Positions 23,095 to 34,300 of a stretch of 64,000 nt of DNA are shown here, piece by piece (position 1 is the first letter of the stretch; each line of letters opens with the position of its first letter). Origin of the DNA: Phialocephala subalpina (lineage: Eukaryota; Ascomycota; Leotiomycetes; Helotiales; Mollisiaceae). The DNA lies in assembly GCA_900073065.1 (NCBI GenBank), contig FJOG01000002.1, forward strand, positions 1,368,652-1,432,651, given 5' to 3'. The position numbers were made by a program, and so were the translations under genes. The notes under the pieces were generated by a model. It was not told where the DNA came from and did not search any database. It saw nothing but the letters and a program-made list of their open reading frames with translations.

Positions 23095-23133
23095 TCTCGC
23101 TTAGGGGGGTCCACGAGCTGTGGCCCCAACTCT
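23095..23133 (-). repeat. Right terminal inverted repeat of the mariner element
   Basis: 39 bp partner of the left end; followed by TA and then by the terminal codons of the SRR1-like gene. Confidence 0.88.
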
Positions 23134-23156
23134 TACATATGTGACCAAGCCGGGTC

Positions 23157-24440
23157 CTACTTTGAGGATCCTGGCACAATCGGCGTCTCAACCACGTCTC
23201 GACGTGTGTACAGAGTAGGAAAGAGGCCAATATGACTTATTGTGTCACCATTCTTCTCTCGATACCCATCCGCTCCGTAAACAATTCCATCAACACCTTT
23301 GACCGATGAGAGATCGAGGTCGTCTAAGTTAACTCTTTCCTCCTTGTACTCTTTAAGCAGGGTCTCAATAGTTTCCAGTTCATTACTAAGACATTGTCAA
23401 CAGGGAGCAGAATACCGGCAAGCAGATTCCAAGACTTACACCCCTGGTTGGGGGATCACAACTTTTTCTCCAGCATTATTCTTCACAACCAGAGAGTATC
23501 TTTTGTATCTTGCGTCCGAATAAAGTTCAGCATCGAGGTAGAATGGAGAATAGAAAGCCGCAGGTCTTGTGAACTCAAACGCCATTGGTACAATAGGAAT
23601 GGTGCATCTCAGATCGACAAGGAACGTTGACTCATCGAGCAAAGTCCAGCCTACTTGATGGCCAAGATCGCCATTAACGACTTGCATATTCAATGAACTC
23701 GCGACCTCTAAGTCAAGTTCTTGGTACTCCAGGTCTTGGATGTAGATTGGGATGTCAGCTCCAGCATCAGGATGGACTTCCTTCCAAATCGTTCGCATGA
23801 GTCGCAACACCCCATGTTGGATATGAATCCTGCTCGTTGCTTTCGTCTTGGGCGGTGACCCTACGACAAGACAACCGCCTCCCAAAGCGACGATCTTATC
23901 AATCTTCTTGGCTTTAAACAAGTCACGGAAAAGTATTTCGAGCCGCCCGTAAAGTATGCCCTTCTTGAAAAGTTCCTCGTTCTCTTTGAAAGCGGCTTGA
24001 ACAGTAGCAAGGTCAGGAAAGTTCTGAAGCCGGTTCTGTGTGGCGTTTGTAACTAAATACTCATCTAAGTGAGTCCGAGGGAATAGCTTTAACGCCTCTC
24101 TAATCCTGGATTTAGCGCTTGTGTTTGGGATATTTCTGAGCTCAAAGCATGCTTACTCGATTGGGAACTCAATATCTGGTACCGGGCGCTCTTGGTATTT
24201 TTGGTCGCCCAGTCCCTTTGCGGCCGCGACAGCATTCAGAAAATTGAAACGACTTATTCCCTTCGGTCCGCCATCATAGGCGAAGATATTGGCTCTTTTA
24301 ACTATTTGTGAGTTTCTTTCTTCTTTGCTCAAGAGCTTAAGTTTCCGCCAGTCAAGCCTGTTATGGTATATGCCGACATCAGGCTTGGCATTCAAGAGAC
24401 TAACTGGGGATGATTCAAGGGGCTTGTAAATTGTAGACAT
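23157..24440 (-). CDS. SRR1-like domain protein
   Basis: Exons 24440-24157, 24117-23440, 23385-23157; 396 residues. The first intron is only 39 nt (gtaagc to cacaag), unusually short, but it is the only join that keeps frame; the second runs gtaagt to cttag. The central part has the SRR1-like pattern: KIVALGGGCLV, then repeated beta/alpha units with DIPIYIQDLEY, VVNGDLGHQVGW and STFLVDLRC. Proteins with this domain are widespread in ascomycetes, often in several copies; the plant and yeast relatives affect circadian or stress regulation and heme-linked processes, but the fungal biochemical role is not established. No signal peptide is present. The C-terminal 75 residues are charged and outside the domain. 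The decayed paralogue lies 2.3 kb away on the same strand. Confidence 0.82.
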
Positions 24441-25154
24441 TGTTGGTCAAGGATGGAGAAATTGCTTGAGTGTGTTGATGGACAAATTAATGCTGTTTAA
24501 GAGATAGAATCTAGTAGGCTACTCAGAGCTTTGGAAGTGTAGTGATGATGGTTGGTTCCTGGCGTCGAGAAGCAGGTTTATATAGAGGTACTTATGATTC
24601 ATATCTCTCGATGCCTTCATATGAGTGTACTGACTATTCCGAGTGATCCCCAAAAAGACCCCGTCACCTCGCTGTGAGTGAAAGCTTGACTCATTGAAAG
24701 CCCTAAAGCGCCAATGGAGACTTACGACGCCTGCCCGTTATGCAAGCACAAGAGAACCTGGTGATTCACAGCAAGACTTAGTTTCTAAGTCTATCAGGTT
24801 CTGCATTTCTCACTGCGCTTGCAAAGACTAGCGAATTAGAGATCTTGCTCGATGTATTTGGCATCCACTGATTCTGCTCTCTATGTGACTTCACGGGAGA
24901 AAGAGATTCTTCAGCGCTGGCCTTCTTTATTGCCCTTCTACAGTATATTAGAGTAGGATTCGGAGATGTGGATGGATGACCCTGCTATTGCTCAGGGAAT
25001 TCTCCCGTTCAGACGGAGTGAATAGTTGGCTGCGTAGAGTGTTTGGGTTCATGCAAGACTTGAGATGTTTAATCTGAACATTTATGGCTGATGCAGTGGT
25101 TTGGGAAGTTTCGCATTATTCTTCAATCAACTTATTTCCGAACCCGCCTTCTCT
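24441..25154. other. Intergenic region
   Basis: Holds the promoter of the SRR1-like gene (right side of its ATG) and the 3' flank of the polygalacturonase gene. No gene seen. Confidence 0.45.
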
Positions 25155-26761
25155 TTAGATACAATTTATAGCAAGAGTAGTCTTGTCCACATTCTTGCAT
25201 GTCCACTGAGCTACCTTCCCACTCGGATTTGTGATATTTATATTCGTGGCCACAATGTTCTGACATACCTGTTGAACCACTGTTAGCTTCCACCTCGCAC
25301 CAGAAAAAATGGGGCTTCCTACTGTTTCATTACTGCACACCAGAGTCCCAACGATTGGGTCGTATTTCTTTGAAGTTCCAGTGAAATCATTGAAAAGTAT
25401 GTCTTCTATCAGCATTTTTGACTGCAGGTTTAATTGTTAGTATTGGGTTTTATAAGGAGCAGAGTGTTGGCCCGGCTCCAGTCAGGATGCCACTCACGGG
25501 ATACATGTTGCAGAGTGTCGCATTGCTTTGGCCGTAACATTGAGTCAATTCAATACCGTCTAACTCTTGTGTCAGTATCTATGTGGTGGAAGAGAGAAGG
25601 AGGGGGGTTTACAATCAACTCCAGTGTCGTGCATTCCATTGTAGGTCACATTTCGCACGATTCCGACCCCACCTCCAGAGCTGGTAGAGTTGCTGCCCGG
25701 TACAGCTCCGGGGTAGACTTTAATACGAGCACCATCTCCAGCATTACTCATAGAGGTGTTGTAGATGTAAAGATTCTCTTTTGGATCATAAGTCTCTTGT
25801 TTTCTCCCCGAGCGGTTAAAGAGGTGAACTTGCCTGCAATATCGGTCTCTCCAAGATATTGGCCAAGAGAGCCAACAGAGATTCCATGAGAGCCAGTACA
25901 GCGGAGATTTTGTACAACAACATTAGTGCTATTTGGTTTAAAAGAGACGCAATCATCATCATTGGAGATGTAACTGTTTTGGATGACAATAGCATCTGAT
26001 CTGTAAAGATCCCAACCATCTTCGAGATCTGTCAGCCTAGATTTCTCTTCCATGTGGGAATTTCTTTTCGACTCGCCTGAATTTTTAGCAGCATTGCTGT
26101 CATTTGACAAAGCAGTCATGGTCATCTTGTCGAAAATAAGATCAGAGCTGTTGGCAACGAAGTGGAACCAATTTGGAGGATTGGAAAGGCTCAGATCACT
26201 GAACATTCCACCTTGCAGGCCTATGACTCCAACCAAAATCGGTCGTTGAAGAGTGGTGTTGGTTACCATGCGGTCCCACCATACTTGCCCATTACCATTG
26301 ATTACTCCACCGCCGTAAACATTAACATCAACGCCACCAAACTGCCAAAACAAGGATGCGCCTTGGTAAGCATATTTGAAGCTGGCTTGCACCCAGTAGT
26401 TAATATCTTCAGTAAATCTAATTTCTCCCTGGATGATAAAATCCACGGACTGGAGAAATGTCAGATCTAAAGCCTGGCCTATGATGTACTCGGGATCTAG
26501 AAGGGCGACGGTTCCGCCGTTGTTGCAGGCTTTAGCGGCTGAGAATATTGTTTGGCTGTCATCTTGTCCGTTTCCAAAAGCGTGGACGTAGCAGGTCTTG
26601 GTTCTGGGCGGTGAGATTGCATGATGTTTCCCGTGGTTATAGGGGAAAGGAACCACTGTTGGACGAGGAGGCAGACTTGGAGCACACCCTGATGCTGCTG
26701 CGCAAAGACCGGTGAATGTACTGAGGCCCAAGAGGGCTACGTTCATGACTGACTCCCGCAT
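25155..26761 (-). CDS. Exo-polygalacturonase, GH28, secreted
   Basis: Exons 26761-26077, 26019-25834, 25777-25613, 25559-25498, 25421-25323, 25268-25155; 436 residues. Introns 1 and 2 (57 and 56 nt) begin gcgagt and gcaagt, so they are GC-AG; the others are GT-AG. These joins restore canonical GH28 sequence: KNSDGWDLYRSD, SNDDDCVSFKPNS with the catalytic aspartates, GSHGISVGSLGQY with the active-site His, and ARIKVYPG (the RIK motif). The GSHGISVGS form is typical of exo-acting enzymes (EC 3.2.1.67 type), which release galacturonic acid from the non-reducing end of pectate. An N-terminal hydrophobic segment (VALLGLSTFTGLCAAASG) is the signal peptide; Met6 is an alternative start. The gene is divergent from the pectin methylesterase gene. 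Confidence 0.9.
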
Positions 26762-27324
26762 TTTAGTGTTATTTGAAAAGGCTGCGTTTGAGTGAAAACA
26801 AAATCGAGGATGAACAGCTTTCCGACGAGGATTAATCAGTCCTGAGGTAATAGATCAACACTATCTCCAATGACGACAATCATATAAGCCCACTGACTTT
26901 GGGGCATGAAGACACATTCAATTGATGAAAGAATCGTGGCGTTTGAAGCGGCACAGGCGGAGAGAGTTTTCCCATCAAACTATTGAACTCGGAATCAATC
27001 ATCTCCGCACTTGGAGACAGAAGAAGAGCTCGAAGTGGAAATTAGAACCTTGCTGCATGGAAGGTGCCTCGAGCTTCGGACATGATCGCTTCCCGAAAAC
27101 GAGTTTTCCTGGCTTGGTATGTGATTACGGGGTTACACCTCTTCGCAGGGGATATTGAACGTCCTCGGACTATGAATTCTCCGAGAAAACTTCCCTAGAT
27201 GAGGGATATCGATATCATATTAGAATGTTCCTGACTTTCCTGCAGCGTGTAGTTTAGCCTAAACGAGGTCAAATTGGTACCTGGGCCGGTTAAACTGGTT
27301 GAATGCACAAGATTCCTCTTTTTA
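26762..27324. other. Upstream region of the polygalacturonase gene
   Basis: No coding frame with a domain. The left part should be the polygalacturonase promoter; the right end abuts the second mariner relic. Confidence 0.45.
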
Positions 27325-28557
27325 CGAGCCTGGAATCAAAAGTCCGTGTTTTATAGGCTGTTTTAGCGAGCAGATTGCGATAACCTGACTTTGAACCCCA
27401 CTAATAATTTAATCAAAATGCCAGCTTACCTTCCAGGCTTTAAAATCTTTACAAAACACAAATAAAAAGCGATACGCAAACTCCACGGCTTTGCTCATAT
27501 ACCGATTCCAAAGCTTAAAGCCTTTTATCACCTTGGCTATTCGTTAATCCTCAAAGTCCTGAATTATAAGGCTCTAGAGCGCTTTCGGCCTACCCGCACC
27601 AGTTGACCACGTATGTTAAATAAGCCACAAATACGCTGGATCATTGCCTACGTCGGTTCCTCTTGGGAGCATCAAATCCTTAACTATCAACACTTTCACG
27701 ATGAGCTTTATTTGAAGTGCACTGCCCAAACGCTCAAACGGCGGCTAAAAGAAGCTGGTTATTTCCAATGGGTAACATGCCAGAAGCCCTACCTTACACT
27801 CCTCCAAGCAAACAACCGAATGATCTAGGGGCTAGGGCACATATTCTGGAGGAAGGAGCTTAATGGGAAAATAGTCTTATAGTCCAATGAGGTTATATTC
27901 TTAGTAGACGGACAATTAAGCAAAAAGTCACAAGAAACTTCTGCGAACGATTTTGCGAAAATTGCATTTAACACCAATTTCACTGCGGCTATACTACACT
28001 TGTAAATTCTTAATGGGCAATCGGATACAATTATAAGAGTCCCTTGATATTTTTCCAGGGATTTGGTAAAAAAAGGGCCTCTACCCCGAAGGATTACTTC
28101 TCACAAATCTTGACTCCTTACATTGAGTCCATTTTGGAGGATTTTAGTACCCATGTTCATGCCCTCGGCCTAGAACCTTTATTTAGAGAGGATAGCAATT
28201 TAGCTCACAGCCACAAGTCTACATATAACTACTACGCCCAATACCGAATAAAACATGGTATTGTTTTAATGCCCCATCCTTCTACAAGCCTTGATGTGAA
28301 CCCTACTGAGAAGTGTTAGAAGCGGATTAAGTAATCGCTTCACTAGTGGCGCAGGCAGCTTACCACCGAAGCTGAAATGCGGCAATTTGTGCCAGAGGAA
28401 TGGGATAAATCCCACAAAAACGGATTAATGAGTTGATTGATAAGCAGGAGTACTGGGCGCATGTATTAGTAGAGCGCTGTTGATGATCAACTCCTAATTA
28501 AATTGATTTTGGTGATTGCGATGCCCTAAAAAGCACGGGCTTTTGATCCCAGGCTCG
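27325..28557 (+). mobile_element. Second Tc1/mariner-like element, heavily degraded
   Basis: The ends are inverted repeats beginning cgagcctgg-atcaaaag-ccgtg and continuing about 35 bp with a few transition differences; TTA flanks both ends, compatible with a TA target duplication. Between them, on the plus strand at about 27420-28470, lies a broken transposase: KAFYHLGYSL, RRLKEAGYFQWVTCQKPYL, SNEVIFLVDG, LFREDSNLAHSHKS and DVNPTEKC keep the order of the helix-turn-helix and of the three catalytic blocks. Several stops and frame changes interrupt it. It sits between the two pectin genes. Confidence 0.75.
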
Positions 28558-28961
28558 TTAGCTGCCAACTACAAATCCCCGCATGGTGTCCCCGCATGTT
28601 CGGAACTTAAACTTTTAGCCGCAGCCGAACCTTGCGCGAACATCGCGATCAATATTTTCCAGCTGGGTGTGAATTGGTGATATTTGATATCCCACCAATC
28701 GGTCCAAGCATAGAAATGGTATAACGAACAGACTTTATCGTCATCGCAAAACGGGAGAAGCAGCATGTCAGCGAAGTGGGATCTCAATCTTCCCGCTTGG
28801 TTTACGGCCACTGTAAATATAGTCCTACAGCCTTGGATATATTGATAGGCTTCCCGAGAAGCTTCCAGGATTCCTAGAGCTCATACATTATTTGAGTACA
28901 GACTTCAATACTTAAACAAATCTGCCAATCGAAGGCATCAATTGCCTGGCCACCTCAAACC
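28558..28961. other. Upstream region of the pectin methylesterase gene
   Basis: 400 bp between the mariner relic and the ATG; no gene. Most of the proximal promoter of the methylesterase must be here. Confidence 0.4.
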
Positions 28962-30263
28962 ATGACCATCATCCAGAGCAACCAGAGATGGGCAATCATC
29001 TCTGCCATTCTTTTTGCAATTTCTCAGCCAACTATTGCAGCTACATCAATTTACAGCGCATGTCAAGCTCCTACATCCAACCCACTCACAGGCTGTCCTC
29101 CAAATACTCTCTGGGTATCTCAAACCGACTGCGGAGCTGATTTCACTACGATTCAAGGAGCTATATCTTCTCTTCCAGACGACAACACCAACTATACGAT
29201 TCTCGTAATGCCCGGAATGTATATTGAGCAACTTAATGTCACTCGATCAGCTCCATTGACTATCCTTGGGCAAACGTCAACTCCAAATGAACAGGCCGAT
29301 AACACCGTGACCGTGTATTGGGCGTCGGCCAACTCTAACGGCAGATTCACGGATAACGCATTCACATCGGTTCTCACCGTAGCACCAAATCTCGCTGCGA
29401 GTCTGACAGGCTCTGGAAATACAGGGTATCTTGTGCCAGCAGACACGCCGTTTGGCTGCGTCGACTTCCGTGTTTATAATGTCGACTTCAGGAATGTGGC
29501 CACGGAATTCAGTGCTGGTCCTTCTCTGGCAGTGAGCGTCAGCAGAGCAAATGCAGGATTTTATTTTTCAGGCTTCTACAGTTATCAAGATACTGTAAGT
29601 GAACGCGCATGGAAGATGAAAGACAATCACTAACAGGAACCAAGGTCTACGTCGGCAAGCTGGGAAATGCTTACTTCTACCGCAACACTATTGCTGGTCA
29701 AACAGATTTCTTCTATGGTAACTCCACACAGATTACTCTGCACAAAGCACCAGCTAACAGTTCTCGCAGGTTTTGGGACTGCCTGGGTTCAACACTCGCG
29801 GATTCAAATGAGATCCTGCGGTGGTGGGGTTGTCGCATGGAAGGGAACGAACACCACTTTTGCGAACAAGTACGGCGTGTATATTTCCGACTCCTTCCTG
29901 AACGCAGCAAACAGCAGCATAGCTCCAGCAATGGTAGGAAAGTGCTATCTTGGACGCCCTTGGAATGCACAGCACCGAAGTGTTTACCTCAACACGTACA
30001 TGGATGCGAGTATCCGGGGTCAGGGGTACGAGAAGTGGACGTCCAACCCCCTGACTGACAACTACAACAACTATACCGTCATGGCTGAATACAACTCTTC
30101 TGGGCCTGGTTTTAACTTGACGGCTAGGATTGCAGGGAACGTAACACAGGAGTTTACGGCAGACCAGGCTAGAGCGTACCGAACTCCCAAGGACGTCTTT
30201 ATGACGCCGGATGGCTCGCAGCCTGATATTTCTTGGATTGATCCAGCTGCGTATAACTGGTAG
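28962..30263 (+). CDS. Pectin methylesterase, CE8, secreted
   Basis: Exons 28962-29594, 29645-29717, 29770-30263; 399 residues, introns 50 and 52 nt in matching phase. A signal peptide is present (AIISAILFAISQPTIAA). Family motifs in order: CGADFTTIQGAI at the start of the right-handed beta-helix, YSYQDT with the catalytic Asp region, GQTDFFYG with the second catalytic Asp, and YLGRPWN with the active-site Arg and Trp. The enzyme removes methyl esters from homogalacturonan, which makes it a substrate for polygalacturonases. There is no extra domain or membrane anchor. Length and motif order are normal for fungal CE8. Confidence 0.92.
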
Positions 30264-30289
30264 TTGGAAACATTTAGTAGTATTTGAAT

Positions 30290-31180
30290 AAACTTCATGT
30301 GATTATAATTAATAATCCTTGAATGAATTAAACGAAATCCATTTAACGAATTAAGAAAATCGCTAATACCCTTAAGAATACAAAAAGATATGTTTATCTT
30401 TATAAATCTAAATATGCTTTTCCCATTCCAAAAGAAAAAAGTTTATTCGTTTTAATTAGCTCGATAAGCAAACTAGTAATAGCCTCTTTTTTTCCTTTAT
30501 TTTAACGCGTATATTATTCTATAGGCCTCGTAAAAGCGCTCCTAAAAAAGGCTATAAAGTCTTTAACTTTATTATAATAAAAAAAACCCTTTAAAAGCCT
30601 TCTTAAGAGTTATATAATTACGTAATTAAAAAGTTATAAAAAGAATAAAATTTTGATATTTTAATATTTAATAATAAAATTTTAGTATTTTAGTACTTAA
30701 TAATTCAAATAATAATAATTTAATTATTTTAATATTTAATAACTTTAATATTTTAAATAAAAATATATTTGAAAAGTTTTATAATTATAATTTTATAATA
30801 TACGATTACTTATTAATTAATAATATGATATAATAATAAATTAATTTATAATTTAAAATATAAATATATATAATTAATTTTTAAAATATAATTAAATTTT
30901 TTTTAATATTCCTTAATAATTATTCCTTTTAATATATATAAAAAGGAAAATCAATTATTCCCTTTTTAACCTTGCTTTTCACGTGACCTCCTTTCCCCCT
31001 TGGGAGGACAAAGTTCATATTAGTCCTTATGGCGAATGGCTAATAATAGTCTAAAGTAAAGTAGTGAAGCTAAGCGAGGTAATTGGATGAGGGGTATTTT
31101 ATAATAAAGTCTATTTAAGTAGAGAGAAATCCGAAGGTAAAAGAAGATATTTACAAAATTGAAAGATAAAGAATATTTCA
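30290..31180. repeat. AT-rich block, probably RIP-affected
   Basis: Very AT-rich sequence with dense taa/ata/tta triplets and stops in all frames, most extreme at 30640-30950. No motif survives that identifies the original element. It begins about 25 bp after the stop of the methylesterase gene and ends close to the 3' end of the NLR gene. Confidence 0.65.
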
Positions 31181-31321
31181 GATATTGCAATGGCGAGGCC
31201 CACGGCTGCTTGCTACCATGAAGCCATAAACTTTAGTTTTTCTTTTTGCAAGGAATGATGAAATGGAACCGTCTCGCTCCACCAATAGCTCACAAATCGA
31301 ACCTTACCATCTCACCTCATC

Positions 31322-34300
31322 TTACCTCTGGAAATCCAATAACGGCATAATCAAATCGCAATCTGAATCCACATCAAAGTCCTCCAGCAGCGGATCTTCT
31401 CTCTTCCGCGGCTCCTCCGTAAGAGACAAAACTGCCTCTTTCGCAACCACCCATTCGCCCATATTCTGTGGCTTGAGGTACACCACTATAGGTAGCTGTG
31501 GTCGCTCACCATACATTGCGCCGATTATGATCTTCGCGCATTCGTTTCTGCTTCGAGGCGGGTAGAAGTGGATCGGTCGAACTCTTGCGGACCGGGGTAG
31601 CGCAACTTTCTTGTCGAGAGTTTGGATCTCCTCTTCAACTTCGTCTTTGAGGCGAAGATCGGGGAAATATTTGGAGATGGATGGCGTGTCATTTCTGATC
31701 GGTGGATCTTGGCGTACGGTCAAAGGTATCTTGTAGACCCGCAGCCATTCCCCGCTAAGAGAGATGTAGACATGATTTTCCTCCCATGTGAAGGTGAACG
31801 GGAGCTGCGAGATTGCAACAGCGGGCCATATACCCAGCGAGATTCCATGGCGACGCGGCAAAGTCTTCGGGCGACGAGAAGACGGGTTCTTCGTGGATAG
31901 CTCGACTGTCAAGACCTGATTGAATAGCTTGACAGTTGGAGTGCTACCCTCGAGCATTTTAGCCGAGACCCGTCCGATGTGGAGATATCGCCCGCAATTG
32001 GAGAAACGCAGTGCTACCTTGACGGCAGAGACTTCGCTTCCCTTACTCTCCGCTTCATCGAAAGAGATATGGTACGTGAGATAAGTGTTCTCCAACAGAT
32101 TGGCGAATAGGAAACGTCGCCCGTCTAAGGGAAAGACCAGAAGAGGTAAAGTTGGATGGAGTACTGGAGGCGACTCGTACAGTAAAGTCGGACTGGCAGT
32201 GGTATATCGAAAGACCGTCTCTGGTCCGGACAATCTGTTGCGCTGGACCGTGATGTTGACTCCTGGTCGAGCATCATTGCGACACGCTGTCCCAATCGTC
32301 ACAAATCGGTTCTTGCGTCCTATCATCTTGACCAGTTGGTGGTAGTTCTTAGGGCACCATTCACCCTTGCCAAAACAAGCGGAACACATATCCCAGCCTT
32401 CTGCGTTGCAAAGCCTGCATTGGTAGAATGGCAGGGGGTCGCCATCAAGGCCACAATACTCACGGCAGAGGTCACATGCTCGAAACTGGAAAGTCCTGGA
32501 CCGAGCGATCTTAGGCTGGAATTTGAAGATTCCGCTGAATTCGGAGTCTGAATCGTATCTGGCAATGTCCGACTTCTCGTCGTCGGCGTCAGACTCACCG
32601 TCGCTGTGATCGATGTCAGAATCTCCAACGGACGAAGCTGACGTTACAGACTCGACTGCAGAGCTTGATTTGTTGCTTCTTAGTGATAATGAGCTTGATG
32701 GATCCTCGGTATCGTGCCCAATCTCCGAGTTCGAATCTGATTGCAGTTCGTCTTCGCCACCTGAATGTCCGGCAGACTCTTCGTCGGCAGAGCTGTCCTT
32801 GCGCTTCAACTCTTTCTCGGATGAGCTAGCAGATGCTGAGGAATCTACGGACCAGTACTCCTCTGCGGAGGATATGAGCTCCTCGCGTTCCTGCTCATCA
32901 AGAATGTCTGACTCGTCAGAGTCGTCCTCGTCGGATGTAAGAGGACTACTTCGCTTCTCCTTCTTTCTGCGGCCGTTGCCCGCCGAACCGTCTGCAGGTT
33001 TGATCACTTTCTCCGGTTTGACCAATTTTCGTCGCGAACGGACAGTGTAGTGTCCTTGGATGAAAACATCTTCCCAATATGGAAGCGACTTCCCACCTGA
33101 TCCTCTTTCTTCAATTGTCCACTGTCTCTCCTGAGCTCGGGTGAAGAAGGCAGAACCAATTCTCAGGCCTATCCCATGCTGACTGTCAGCAATGGCTGGC
33201 ACACGTATAGGCGAATCTTGGGCAGGAATCAGAAGGAAGTCTCTAAAGTGGCAGGGGTCGTAGAGATCCCACTGTGCCAAGGATGGGTCAAACGATATCG
33301 TCTCCGTCGGACCGTATTGAAAAGGGGCTCTGGAACCATCGATATACCAGAGTTCACGTTCGAGCCTCACGTTTGAAGTTGCGCTGACATTAGAACTATC
33401 AATGTCAGTCCCCTGTGAGATGATGTTGAATGGGAAGGGTGTCTCTTTACCAGTCTGGACTTGCTTTCCATACCGATAGCCTTGTACCATCCTCACTTAT
33501 CGTGTTGTAGACACAGCGCTGACAATCATCCCTTTCCCTTTCACATTCCCTCTCAGCATCTGCTCCAGCGAGTAGAAAGCTCTGGTTCTGTTCAATGCTC
33601 CGACCACTACAAGAAGTTAGTAAGTGGTTTCAAGGGATGCTGAGGAGTTGAGGAGCCGAGGAGTCGAGCTCTTCGGGAGCTTGACTCCTTACGAACTGGT
33701 AGAATCAGGGCGGGATTTATACATACAGGACGCCAAGGAAATTTCGAGGTCCAAGAGCACCCCAAAGGCACCTCTCGATCTCGCCATTCATGAAGTCCGT
33801 CACGCCTAGTTGGAGGTACCTGCTCCACTCGGTGATGAAGATCTCATAGTCCTTTACGAGACAGCGGCCATCGGTACAATTCCTGAACCACTCTGGGATG
33901 TTTCGCTTCATCAATTTTCGCGACTTGTTCTCATGATCGAAACTGTTGATGAAATGACCTACGACGAAGAGGCTTTGGACCTGGATTGAGGTTATGAATT
34001 GTGGAGATGAGATGAAAGCCTTCATATCTTCGCATCGGTCGCAGCCCCATTCTTCGAGATGTCGATACCAGTATTTTGCTGCATATTGCAGAAAGTGGTG
34101 CTGGCGTATGTTGTCCGGGCAGCGTTCGAATCCGGTTTCGAACTCTGTTGCGGACAGCTTCCTGAGGATTTTCGAGTACCGCACCTGAGAGAGGTATTTG
34201 AGGCAGGCATCTGCAATAGTATCGTGACAGACAAGTATTTCCGGTACAGATCCGGAAGCGTTGTCACACTTGTCTACCCTTTTAGCCATATGTTCTTGCA

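Larger units (their letters stand above)
21799..23133 (-). mobile_element. Tc1/mariner-type DNA transposon, degenerate
   Basis: 1335 bp element with 39 bp terminal inverted repeats (21799-21837 and 23095-23133) that differ at a single base and are flanked by TA at 21797-21798 and 23134-23135, the expected target duplication. The ends begin agagttgggg and finish ccctaagcgaga on the inner side. It carries one minus-strand transposase frame with stops and a frameshift. It inserted 21 bp beyond the stop codon of the intact SRR1-like gene and so did not break it. The near-perfect termini suggest a fairly recent insertion, or a copy that can still be moved in trans. Confidence 0.88.

Noticed and set aside
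27180..27300. Possible further copy of the short repeat (cctaaacgaggtcaaatt)
   Set aside because: Only one edge resembles the repeat; the inner blocks are missing.
33717..33727. TAA at 33717 as true end of the NACHT protein
   Set aside because: A gtatgt donor lies just before it and a perfect branch point and acceptor follow, with downstream frame continuity over two more exons.
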